From NCBI GenBank assembly GCA_038225555.1, contig JBBRRB010000012.1, forward strand, positions 1 to 64,000: a DNA stretch of 64,000 nucleotides. The letters run 5' to 3'. This DNA is from JANXQZ01 sp038225555. Its GTDB lineage: Bacteria; Acidobacteriota; Terriglobia; Bryobacterales; Bryobacteraceae. How positions within the stretch are numbered: position 1 is the first letter of the stretch; every line of letters begins with the position of its first letter. The position numbers and the translations under genes were made by a program. The notes beneath the pieces are model-generated. The model was not told the DNA's origin, did no database searches, and saw only the letters and a program-made list of their open reading frames with translations. Below, piece by piece: positions 6,647 through 15,128 of the stretch.

Positions 6647-7858
6647 CTACTCAATGGAGACCGTCGTGCCAGCCTGTGTGGAGTACGGGCCCGCTCGCAA
6701 GCGGATCGACACGGCAGGGCCCACGGGGCCATCGTCCGGAATGAGAATATTTATCTGTTGCAAACCCGAAGTCGAATTTGGCGCCAACCCGGCGAACACC
6801 ACTTGCGCTGGAACTCCGCCGAGGGTCGCCGTCACTGGCTGTTCCAACCTCGCCAAACCATCCGCGCCGGGGAGCATCGCTCTACCGAAACCGGTCCCAA
6901 AGACCGCCAGATACGTTCCGCGTTTCGCCGCGATCGCCGGAGCCACGCTGCCGTTAAATGCCACGCCTCCGGACGTCAAAATGTTGAGCACCGCGGCCTG
7001 TCCGGCTCCCGTTTGCGTTGCCGTGAACAAAGCCGGCGAGGCGTCCACAATGTCAATTAGCGTAGTGCGCAGAAGGTTTTGACCTCGCCATACATTGAGT
7101 TTCAGTCCCGTCATCGTAGTCATCTGCGGCGGCGTCACAAAGTTGACCTGTGAAGCTCCCGCGTAGAGCACCTCGGCGTTGATCCCGTCGATCGAAACGG
7201 TAAGATTCGAATCCCCGTTCAGTTGCGAATCAATCAGCGACAAAATGGTGTTCGGGCCCGCAGCCCCCTCCATAAAACTCGCGCCGTTCACGATATGCAG
7301 TTTCGAGTCGAGCGGCGGCCCCGAGAGATCGGCTCCGCGGATGTCGACGGCCCAGAAGGGCGTCCGCCGATCTGGAAAGAAGTCCCAGAAACCGCGTTGT
7401 TCCGTAGGGCCCGCGGTGAAATTCCCTGCCCCGTCATAGGCGAATGAATCCGAGAGGTTCGGCCCATTTGCCACATTTTCCGATTGGGTCAGCACGGCGC
7501 TCCATGTTCCAGCCGGCAGTTGCAGTTCGATGTACGCATCCCAGCATTGAGAAGTCACCAGATCCGGGGCCACTTTGCCGCAACCAGCATCCCGATTGAC
7601 GGCTACCAGAGCGCCGTTGGCATCGAATAGGGACAAGGTTGGATCGAAGCCGCCGCGCGGAAGTTTGGTTCCGGCTGAGTTCATTCCGCCGGCGTACGAG
7701 AGAGTCTGGATGATGACCTTGGAGGGTTGTGAGAGGCTAAAGTTAAACGTTCGTACGTCATCGTCTTGACTGAAATTTCCCGCATAGGAGAAATCCGCCG
7801 CGAACGTCTGCCCTCCTGCAAGAAAGGCGAGCATAATATAACAATCGGCTTGGAGCAT
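6647..7858 (-). CDS. Secreted protein with Solibacter-type C-terminal domain
   Basis: This 403-residue protein begins with a likely signal peptide (MLQADCYIMLAFLAGGQTFA). The N-terminal half (DDVRTFNFSLSQPSKVIIQT, FDPTLSLFDANG) resembles the pre-peptidase/DVUA0089 type of beta-sandwich found in exported proteins. The C-terminal 200 residues (VNGASF, VNFVTP, ASPALFT, GTYLAVFGTGFG, QQINILIPD) match the pattern of the Solibacter uncharacterised C-terminal domain (TIGR03437). The role is unknown; probably an extracellular or surface protein. It is divergent from the collagen-like gene at 7954, with 95 bp between them. Confidence 0.8.
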   Translation of the reverse strand: MLQADCYIMLAFLAGGQTFAADFSYAGNFSQDDDVRTFNFSLSQPSKVIIQTLSYAGGMNSAGTKLPRGGFDPTLSLFDANGALVAVNRDAGCGKVAPDLVTSQCWDAYIELQLPAGTWSAVLTQSENVANGPNLSDSFAYDGAGNFTAGPTEQRGFWDFFPDRRTPFWAVDIRGADLSGPPLDSKLHIVNGASFMEGAAGPNTILSLIDSQLNGDSNLTVSIDGINAEVLYAGASQVNFVTPPQMTTMTGLKLNVWRGQNLLRTTLIDIVDASPALFTATQTGAGQAAVLNILTSGGVAFNGSVAPAIAAKRGTYLAVFGTGFGRAMLPGADGLARLEQPVTATLGGVPAQVVFAGLAPNSTSGLQQINILIPDDGPVGPAVSIRLRAGPYSTQAGTTVSIE

Positions 7859-7953
7859 TGATATGTGAGTGCTCCCACGCGGAATTAATTCTCTACCGAT
7901 CTCTCTGCAAATCGAATAGAGAATAATCGCTTCCGATCACACTACTCTCACGA

Positions 7954-9966
7954 ATGATCTATCCTTCCGGGCGTCGCTACGCCGCACATGCCCTAGTTAC
8001 ACTTTTCGTGAGTCTTACAGCTACTCCTGGAATATGGGCCGACTCGCTGCCTGTAGTCGCTGACGCACATGTGAACAGCACCTTCCCTACGGTCAACTTC
8101 GGGAATACACCATTCCTGCAGATCGGCGGAACCGCCAGAGCCTACCTCAAATTCGACCTTTCGAGCTTGCCTGCCACCCTATCCACGGACGTGGCGAAAG
8201 TGAACTTGCTGCTCTGGGTCGGCAGGACTGGTAGCGGGGGGGCCTTACAGGTGTCGGAAGTAGCTGGCGGCTGGGACGAAGCGGGTCTTACCTGGAATTC
8301 ACAGCCCACTACTGGCGGGCAGGTTGGCACCGCGCAGGCGAGTGTGGCGTCGCAGTTCATTTTTATAGACGTAACGAGCTCTGTCCAAAAGTGGTTGAAG
8401 ACCCCGGCGGCGAATAACGGATTTGTGCTGGACGGAATCTCGCAAACGGCGTCGATCTATCTGGATAGCAAGGAAAGCGTTACCACCAGCCACTTGCCGG
8501 AGCTTCAAATTGTGCTGCATAGCGGCACAGGCTCGACCGGCCCGACTGGCGCGACTGGGGCGACCGGGCCGCCAGGAGCGGCAGGCGCGAACGGAAGTGG
8601 GGGAGCTCCAGGAACCAACGGCCTGACCGGAGCCGCGGGGGCCCAGGGTCCGCCGCTTTCCTTTCACGGCACCTGGAGCAGTTCGACCCTCTACGCCACC
8701 GGGGACGCGGTTTCTTACAGCGGATCCAGCTACATCGGCTTGTCAGGGAACAACTTAGGCAACGCGCCCAGCAATGGCGCACCTTGGGCTTTGCTGGCGC
8801 AGGAAGGAGCGAATGGAGTCGCGGGACCGACCGGGCCGACCGGAAGCGCTGGCGCAACCGGACCGATTGGACCTGCTGGGTCGACTGGTGCCCCCGGACC
8901 GACCGGCGGAACCGGGGCGACCGGAGCCAGCGGAGCCCCAGGCGCAACGGGCGCTACAGGACCGCCAATCTCCTTTCGGGGGAACTGGAACAACTTGGTT
9001 ACGTATGCCACGGGCGACGCTGTCTTCTTCAGTGGATCCAGTTACATCAGTTTGTCTGGCGGCAACGTAGGGAACACGCCCAGCAACGGAGCGCCTTGGG
9101 CTTTGCTGGCACAACAAGGATCGACTGGCGCAACGGGATCGCAGGGACCGGCAGGAAGCACAGGCGCAACCGGAGCCGCCGGGCCCACTGGATCGACAGG
9201 TTCCAACGGCGCCAACGGTGCAACCGGTTCGACGGGGCCAGCAGGAGCCGCTGGCTCAACCGGGGCCACGGGCCCGCCCATCTCTTTCCAGGGGCCCTGG
9301 AACACCTTGGTCACCTATGCCACCGGCGACGCAGTCTTCTATATCGGATCCAGTTACATCAGCCTGTCTGCCAACAACATAGGCAATGTGCCAACGAACG
9401 GCGCACCTTGGGCTTTGCTGGCGCAGCAGGGATCCGCTGGCGCGACCGGCGCCCCCGGCGCTCCGGGAGGGACTGGACCAACAGGCCCCGCTGGAGCGTC
9501 AGGCTCAGCGGGAGCGGCTGGGGCGACTGGAGCCACCGGGCCTGCCGGGCCCACCTCCAACGTGTACCCGACCTCCGCGACATTTCTTCCGAAGAGCGGC
9601 TCGTTCGTTACCATTGCCGATGCCGACACCAGTAACTACTTCATCATTGACGACAGTTCCTCCACTGCCGGTCACACTCAAGTCCAATTGCCAACTTGTG
9701 GCACCACGAATCGAGGTAAGTTGATCAGTTTGGTAGGGTATAACGGAGTCGGTGTTGGGCCGAGCTTCAACACAGTCGGCCCCATCGTCCGAGCTGGCGG
9801 TCTCGACAAAATCGCCCATAACGACTACGCCAACGGAGTGCTTTCCGTGACTGCCGGACCGGTGACATATGACGGTTTCCAAAAGGGAACCTATGGCTTT
9901 CTGTGTACCGGGAACATCACCGGCGCGAACGGCGCGAATGGTGTTTGGGCCGAAATATTCCCGTAA
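7954..9966 (+). CDS. Collagen-like modular surface protein
   Basis: This 670-residue protein has a probable signal peptide (about 1-30). A DNRLRE-like domain (about 33-190; VADAHVNSTFPTVNFG, YLKFDLSSL, WSSAGLTW-like) follows. Then come four Gly-x-y collagen-like stretches rich in GPTGATG that alternate with three nearly identical modules of about 45 residues. Those modules (W..TLYATGDAVSYSGSSYI, NG-PWALLAQ) resemble carbohydrate-binding type 5/12 domains. A globular C-terminal domain (about 540-670) ends the protein. The plan recalls bacterial collagen-like filament proteins. Binding of polysaccharide is inferred from the modules. The repeats make the DNA prone to recombination and assembly collapse. 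Confidence 0.8.
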   Translation: MIYPSGRRYAAHALVTLFVSLTATPGIWADSLPVVADAHVNSTFPTVNFGNTPFLQIGGTARAYLKFDLSSLPATLSTDVAKVNLLLWVGRTGSGGALQVSEVAGGWDEAGLTWNSQPTTGGQVGTAQASVASQFIFIDVTSSVQKWLKTPAANNGFVLDGISQTASIYLDSKESVTTSHLPELQIVLHSGTGSTGPTGATGATGPPGAAGANGSGGAPGTNGLTGAAGAQGPPLSFHGTWSSSTLYATGDAVSYSGSSYIGLSGNNLGNAPSNGAPWALLAQEGANGVAGPTGPTGSAGATGPIGPAGSTGAPGPTGGTGATGASGAPGATGATGPPISFRGNWNNLVTYATGDAVFFSGSSYISLSGGNVGNTPSNGAPWALLAQQGSTGATGSQGPAGSTGATGAAGPTGSTGSNGANGATGSTGPAGAAGSTGATGPPISFQGPWNTLVTYATGDAVFYIGSSYISLSANNIGNVPTNGAPWALLAQQGSAGATGAPGAPGGTGPTGPAGASGSAGAAGATGATGPAGPTSNVYPTSATFLPKSGSFVTIADADTSNYFIIDDSSSTAGHTQVQLPTCGTTNRGKLISLVGYNGVGVGPSFNTVGPIVRAGGLDKIAHNDYANGVLSVTAGPVTYDGFQKGTYGFLCTGNITGANGANGVWAEIFP

Positions 9967-10017
9967 AAAAAGAGGCGACTCTTCGGCGTGCTTTCACTTA
10001 CCATCGTAAGTGGACTC

Positions 10018-10790
10018 ATGAAGATCGCCACTTACAACGTAAACTCCATTAGAAGGCGTCTTCCGTTGGTGCTCGACTGGCTCTCTCAGAATCAGCCGGA
10101 TGTTCTTTGCCTGCAGGAGACGAAAGTACAGGACCAGGAATTTCCGGCGGAAGCCTTTCGCGACGTCGGTTATCACTCTGCCTTCCGCGGAATGAAAGCC
10201 TATAACGGCGTTGCTACCTTAACGCGAAACAAGCCTGACCGTGTCATCCATGGGCTTCATGAAGGTCCCGATAACGAAGATGTCCGAATTATCCAGACCA
10301 TAGTCGACGGCATTCCGATCATCAATACATACGTGCCGCAAGGCTATTCGATCACCTCGGAAAAGTATGCGTTTAAGCTCGCATGGTTCGACCACGTTCG
10401 ACGCTATTTCGAGACGCATCTGGATCCCGCTTCGCCCGCGATCTGGCTCGGCGACCTGAATATCGCTCCCGAGCCGATTGATGTCTACCATCCCGACCGA
10501 AGAGCAACGATGTCGACTTCCACATCGACGCTCGCACCGCCTACCAGCGGACAGTCTCATGGGGCTTCATCGATGTGTTTCGAAAGCTCCATCCTGAGCG
10601 GGTCCAGTATACATACTGGGATTACTTCCGCAACGCCTTTGAACGAAATTTCGGCTGGCGCATCGACCATATTCTTGCCACCCTGCCACTCGCCGAGCGC
10701 TGTCGCATCGCCGACGTCGATCTCGGCCCGCGTAGGGCTGAGGGCGCATCGGACCACACGGTCGCCTGGGCCGAATTCGACGAACCGTGA
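10018..10790 (+). pseudogene. xthA: Exodeoxyribonuclease III, single-base frameshift
   Basis: The first part (MKIATYNVNSIRRRLPLVLDWL, LQETKVQD, LGDLNIAPEPIDVYHP) is the N-terminal two thirds of an exonuclease III/AP endonuclease: N7, E34 and D-x-N motifs are visible. Near 10498-10506 the frame moves to another phase, which reads SNDVDFHIDARTAYQRTVSW, GWRIDHIL and SDHTVAW and completes the catalytic Asp-His end. The total span of 773 nt is one short of a 257-residue gene, so one base is missing. Either the gene is inactivated or the base was lost in sequencing or assembly. The stop overlaps the next start (GTGA). An upstream start at 9988 is less likely because family proteins begin MKIATYN. 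Confidence 0.8.
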
Positions 10791-11710
10791 AACTCCTCCT
10801 CCCAATACTCCTCGCGATCCCGACATTCACCCCTCTGCAGCGGGTAACCCGCGATCCGATTCTCAAACCCCAGGGCGAGGGCTTCGAATCCGCCGGCGTG
10901 TTTAATCCAGCCGTGATCATGCACAACGGCAAGTTCGTAATGCTTTACCGCGCCCAGGATCGCAAGGGGACGTCGCGCCTGGGATACGCGAGCAGCGCCG
11001 ACGGCATCCACTTCGCCAGAAACGCGCAGCCGGTGCTCTCGCCCGAGGCACCCTATGAAAAGGATGGCGGCGTTGAGGACCCGCGTCTGGTGAAGTTCGG
11101 CGACACCTTTTACCTCACTTACACCGGCTACAACAAAAAGGACGCGCAGCTCTGCCTCGCCACCTCCAAAGATCTCATCCATTGGGATCGCCAGGGTGTA
11201 ATCCTGCCCGCATATATGGGCAAGTGGAACGTTGGCTGGACCAAAAGCGGTGCCATTCTCGACCGCAAAGTGAACGGCAAATATTGGATGTACTTCCTGG
11301 CGACAAACAAGCTGAAGCAGGACCTCACCGGCGTGGCTTACTCCGACGACCTCCTGCATTGGACGGAGGCGTTAAGCGAACCGGCGCTTGGTTCGAGGAA
11401 GGGTCAGTTCGACGAGCGCGTGGCAGAGCCGGGACCGCCGCCAGTCTTCACCAAGGATGGCATCCTGCTGTACTATAACGGAGCGGATTCCAAGCTGGTC
11501 TACCGAACTGGATGGGCGCTCTTCGATCCGAAGAATCCCGCAAAGCTGCTGGCGCGATCGCAACGCCCCATCTTGAGTCCAGAGCTGGATTGGGAAAAGA
11601 CCGGCCAAGTGCCGAACGTCGTGTTCGTCGAAGGGCTGGTGCAGTCCCCAACCCGTTGGCTCTTTTACTACGGCGCGGCCGATCAATACATCGGCGTCGC
11701 GGCTCGTTAG
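10787..11710 (+). CDS. GH130-like glycoside phosphorylase/hydrolase, exported
   Basis: This 307-residue five-bladed propeller protein resembles family GH130 (mannosyl-oligosaccharide phosphorylases and related hydrolases). Signatures are DPIL, FNPAVI, KFVMLYRAQD, GGVEDPRLVKFGDTFYLTYTGY, TKSGAI and LLYYNGAD. The Asp in VEDPR is the expected catalytic acid. A short hydrophobic leader (MKLLLPILLAIPTFT) suggests export, unusual for the cytosolic phosphorylases, so a hydrolytic role in the envelope is possible. It uses a GTG start overlapping the xthA stop by four bases. Substrate is not inferable. Confidence 0.75.
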   Translation: MKLLLPILLAIPTFTPLQRVTRDPILKPQGEGFESAGVFNPAVIMHNGKFVMLYRAQDRKGTSRLGYASSADGIHFARNAQPVLSPEAPYEKDGGVEDPRLVKFGDTFYLTYTGYNKKDAQLCLATSKDLIHWDRQGVILPAYMGKWNVGWTKSGAILDRKVNGKYWMYFLATNKLKQDLTGVAYSDDLLHWTEALSEPALGSRKGQFDERVAEPGPPPVFTKDGILLYYNGADSKLVYRTGWALFDPKNPAKLLARSQRPILSPELDWEKTGQVPNVVFVEGLVQSPTRWLFYYGAADQYIGVAAR

Positions 11711-11816
11711 ACGAGCAGACGAACGAGCCCCGCTTGACTCCTCTCTCGCCGCAAGGTATAACCGAACAATATCGTTAGTCTTAGGTTCCGGCATTCTATT
11801 TTGCCGGGGAGGGAAC

Positions 11817-14800
11817 ATGTGTAGTATTCCAAAAGGGTTACGCTCGCTGGCGCTTCTATCCGCCTTTGCGATGCTGGCGTGTACCGTGGCGATTCAGCCA
11901 GCCAACGCACAACTGGTCTACGGCTCGGTCGTTGGCGTCGTGGAGGATCAATCCGGTGCGGTGGTCCCGGGCGCAGCCGTGACGCTCGTCAACAGAGAAA
12001 CCGCTTTAACGCGCGAAGCCAGCGCCGATGCCGAAGGGCGTTACTCGTTTGTGAACGTGCTTCCGGGTCGCTATAATCTCAAGGTCACCGCCAAAGGGTT
12101 CAGGACCACGAATGAATCCGACTTCGAGGTGAGTCCCACTCAGGTGGCCCGCCTAACTGTGAAGTTGGAAGTAGGTCAGCTCTCCGATCAGGTGACGGTG
12201 GAAGCGACAGCCGCGCTGCTCCAGACCGACAAGGCTGACACTCACACGGAGATCGGTGCCAAGGAGATTCAGAATCTCCCGCTAGGCGGCTACCGGAATT
12301 ATCAGTCGTTGATCAACCTGGTACCCGGCGCGCTGCCAGCCGCCTTCCAGAACTCGATCACCGATACGCCGGGACGGGCGTTGGCTACCCACATCAACGG
12401 CGGCAACGCGCAGACCAACATGACCCGCATTGACGGGGCCGAGAGCGTCAACGTTTGGCTCCCCCACCATGTCGGGTATGTCGCACCCGAAGAAACCATT
12501 GAGACTGTGAACATTACAACCGGCTCGGCGGATGCGGAGCAGGGACTTGCGGGCTCTTCGGCCATTACGCTGGTCACCCGCTCGGGCACCAACCAGATAC
12601 ACGGAAGCGCTTACGAGTTCCACGACGATCAGCATCTCAAGGCTCGCAACTTCTTCCAGGGTTACGGCACTCAGAAACCCATCAGCATCTACAACAACTA
12701 CGGGGCCACGCTGGGCGGCGCCATCATCAAAAACAAAGTTTTTTACTTTGGCAGCTTCGATGGAACCAAGCAGAAGACTGGATCGCCGAGCTTCTACACA
12801 GTACCCACTGCGGATCAGCGATTGGGCGACTTCAGCGCGTACTCCACCAAGATCTATGACCCGGCTACCGGCAACTCCGACGGCACTGGCCGCACGCAGT
12901 TTCCGGGCAACATAATCCCGGCCAACCGCATCAGCTCCATTGCGCAGAAACTTCAGTCGTTCTACCCCGCTCCCAACATCGGAGGCGCATTTACCAACAA
13001 CTACACTGTGGCAGGTGGACCGACTCTGGACCGCGATTACTACGATCTGAAATTAAACTGGAACCGTAACGAAAGGCACGTAATCTGGGGCAAATATGGA
13101 CGGATGCAGGCGAATGCAGGGGGCGGCGGAGTCTTTGGGATTGCTGGCGGCCCCGGCCTCGGCGGTGCTGATCCGGGGCTCGGCCACACGGTAACCCAGA
13201 TCGCAACGATAGGCCACACATATACGCTCTCGCCGAATTTGCTGCTGGACGGAGTGGTTGGTTATCAGCGTCAGGTGCAGACGGTAAAAGGCAACGATTA
13301 CGGAACAAACTACGGAACCCAGTTCGGCATCCCCGGAGTGAACGGACCGGACATTCGCCAGAGCGGTTTTCCCGACATCGTGATCTCGAATTACACCGGC
13401 ATGGGCGTCCCTAACTGGATGCCCCTGTTCCGCAACGACGAAAGCTACACTAACAGCGATAACCTGACGTGGACCAAAGGCGCGCACGAGATTCGCTTTG
13501 GTTTCGATCTCGTCAGGCACCATTTGAACCACTGGCAGCCCGAGATCGCTGGTGGGCCGCGCGGCGATCTCGAGTTCTATGGTGGCGTTACGGCGCTGAG
13601 CGGCGGACCATCACCCAACCAGTACAATGCATATGCGCAATTCCTTCTCGGTCAGAGCAGCTACACCTCGAAAAGCCTGCAGTACATCCTTTCCACCGGA
13701 CGCGAATGGCAATTCGGGTGGTACGCTGCTGACCGTTGGCAGGTAAGTCAAAAACTTACGGTGAACATCGGCCTGCGCTACGAACTATATCCGCTCATGA
13801 CACGCGCAGGGTATGGCATTGAGCGCTACGATCCGTCGAGCAACCTGGTTTATCTGGGTGGACGCGGCAATGTGCCCACTAACGCAGGCATCTCCGTCAG
13901 CCACAAGCTGTTCGCGCCCCGCATTGGAATTGCCTACCGCTTGGATGACAAGACCGTAATCCGCTCCGGTTATGGAATCAATTACGATCCTATTCCATTC
14001 TCTCGCCCGTTGCGAGGATGGTATCCGCTAGTCATCAACAGTAACCAAGTGGCTCCGAATGGATTCGCGCCGATCAGCACTCTTTCGCAGGGCTTACCCC
14101 CCATCGTTGGACCTGACATTTCGTCAGGCATCGTTCCGCTTCAGAATGGGTCGGACGAGCGGAGTCCGGGCAACTTCATCCACCGCGGATACGTTCAATC
14201 CTGGAACTTCACGATCGAACGCAAGCTGCCTCAGAATATACTGCTTTCGGCCGGATACGTTGGAACACATTCCGTCCACCTGCTCGCGGATCGAAATCTC
14301 AACAATTCGGAACCGGGGACCGGGACCGCAGGTTTACCCTACTTCCAGCAGTATGGACGCACCGCTCAAACCCTGTACTGGGATGGCTACCTGAGCTCCA
14401 ACTATCATTCCCTGCAGGTCTCGCTCAATCGATCGTTTGCAAACGGCTTGTTGCTGAAAGGCGCATACACTTGGGCCAAGGCGATCGACTACACGGATGA
14501 CGACGGGTGGGCCAGCGTCGGGTTTAACTCCGCCTCGCAGTTCCAACGCAATCGCGCAGTTGCCGGCTTTGATCGCACCCAGGTGTTTCAAATGGCATGG
14601 GTTTACGAGCTTCCTTTCGGCAAGGGTAAGAAGATGCTGAACAGCGGCCCGGCCGCCTATGTGGCGGGCAACTGGCAATTGAACGGGATCTTCTCCGCTT
14701 ACACCGGCATTCCTTTCACCGTGACAGGCGGCGCGGCGATCTTTAACTCCATTGCTAATACGCAGACCGCGAATCAACTGGTTGGAAGCGTCACTAAGAC

Positions 14801-15125
14801 CGGCAACTTCGGACCTGGGCAGTTCTACTACGATCCGAAAGCTTTTGCTCCCGTTACCTCGGCGGTATACGGAAACAGCGGGAGGAATATCCTGCGAAAC
14901 CCCGGCACCGCCAATGCGGATCTGAGTCTCTTTAAGGTGATACAAATCAAGGAGAAAATCCAAGTCCAGTTCCGGGCGGAGGCGTTCAACGTCACTAACT
15001 CCGCGCACTTTGGCAACGGAAGTGGAAGCGCAGTAAATGGAAGCGCCAGTTCGGGCAGTTTCATGCAGATCACGAGCGCGACAGGCGAACGTCAGTTCCG
15101 TTTCGGGCTGCGCTTGCAGTGGTGA
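11817..15125 (+). CDS. TonB-dependent receptor-like protein with carboxypeptidase regulatory domain
   Basis: This 1102-residue outer-membrane protein has a signal peptide (about 1-32). An N-terminal carboxypeptidase-regulatory beta-sandwich follows (GSVVGVVEDQSGAVVPGAAVTLVN, about 35-120). Then come a plug-like region (TRIDGAESVNVW, ITLVTRSGTNQIHGSAYEFH) and a long beta-barrel with typical strands (YGATLGGAIIKNKVFYFGSF, FRAEAFNVTNSAHFG). It ends with an aromatic residue (RLQW), as outer-membrane barrels do. It belongs to the greatly expanded acidobacterial Oar-like family, thought to import or bind large substrates. A good GGGGAGGG ribosome site precedes the ATG. The TPR gene starts four bases after it. 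Confidence 0.88.
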   Translation: MCSIPKGLRSLALLSAFAMLACTVAIQPANAQLVYGSVVGVVEDQSGAVVPGAAVTLVNRETALTREASADAEGRYSFVNVLPGRYNLKVTAKGFRTTNESDFEVSPTQVARLTVKLEVGQLSDQVTVEATAALLQTDKADTHTEIGAKEIQNLPLGGYRNYQSLINLVPGALPAAFQNSITDTPGRALATHINGGNAQTNMTRIDGAESVNVWLPHHVGYVAPEETIETVNITTGSADAEQGLAGSSAITLVTRSGTNQIHGSAYEFHDDQHLKARNFFQGYGTQKPISIYNNYGATLGGAIIKNKVFYFGSFDGTKQKTGSPSFYTVPTADQRLGDFSAYSTKIYDPATGNSDGTGRTQFPGNIIPANRISSIAQKLQSFYPAPNIGGAFTNNYTVAGGPTLDRDYYDLKLNWNRNERHVIWGKYGRMQANAGGGGVFGIAGGPGLGGADPGLGHTVTQIATIGHTYTLSPNLLLDGVVGYQRQVQTVKGNDYGTNYGTQFGIPGVNGPDIRQSGFPDIVISNYTGMGVPNWMPLFRNDESYTNSDNLTWTKGAHEIRFGFDLVRHHLNHWQPEIAGGPRGDLEFYGGVTALSGGPSPNQYNAYAQFLLGQSSYTSKSLQYILSTGREWQFGWYAADRWQVSQKLTVNIGLRYELYPLMTRAGYGIERYDPSSNLVYLGGRGNVPTNAGISVSHKLFAPRIGIAYRLDDKTVIRSGYGINYDPIPFSRPLRGWYPLVINSNQVAPNGFAPISTLSQGLPPIVGPDISSGIVPLQNGSDERSPGNFIHRGYVQSWNFTIERKLPQNILLSAGYVGTHSVHLLADRNLNNSEPGTGTAGLPYFQQYGRTAQTLYWDGYLSSNYHSLQVSLNRSFANGLLLKGAYTWAKAIDYTDDDGWASVGFNSASQFQRNRAVAGFDRTQVFQMAWVYELPFGKGKKMLNSGPAAYVAGNWQLNGIFSAYTGIPFTVTGGAAIFNSIANTQTANQLVGSVTKTGNFGPGQFYYDPKAFAPVTSAVYGNSGRNILRNPGTANADLSLFKVIQIKEKIQVQFRAEAFNVTNSAHFGNGSGSAVNGSASSGSFMQITSATGERQFRFGLRLQW

Positions 15126-15128
15126 GGC

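Noticed and set aside
8299..9629. Long frames on the minus strand and in other plus frames across the collagen-like gene
   Set aside because: The G+C-rich Gly-x-y repeat opens all frames; the antisense Pro/Val/Ala repeats are shadows of the real gene.
11788..11807. Small hairpin (CCGGCA/TGCCGG) next to the receptor ribosome site
   Set aside because: Only 6 bp of stem with an 8-base loop; too weak to call an RNA regulator.
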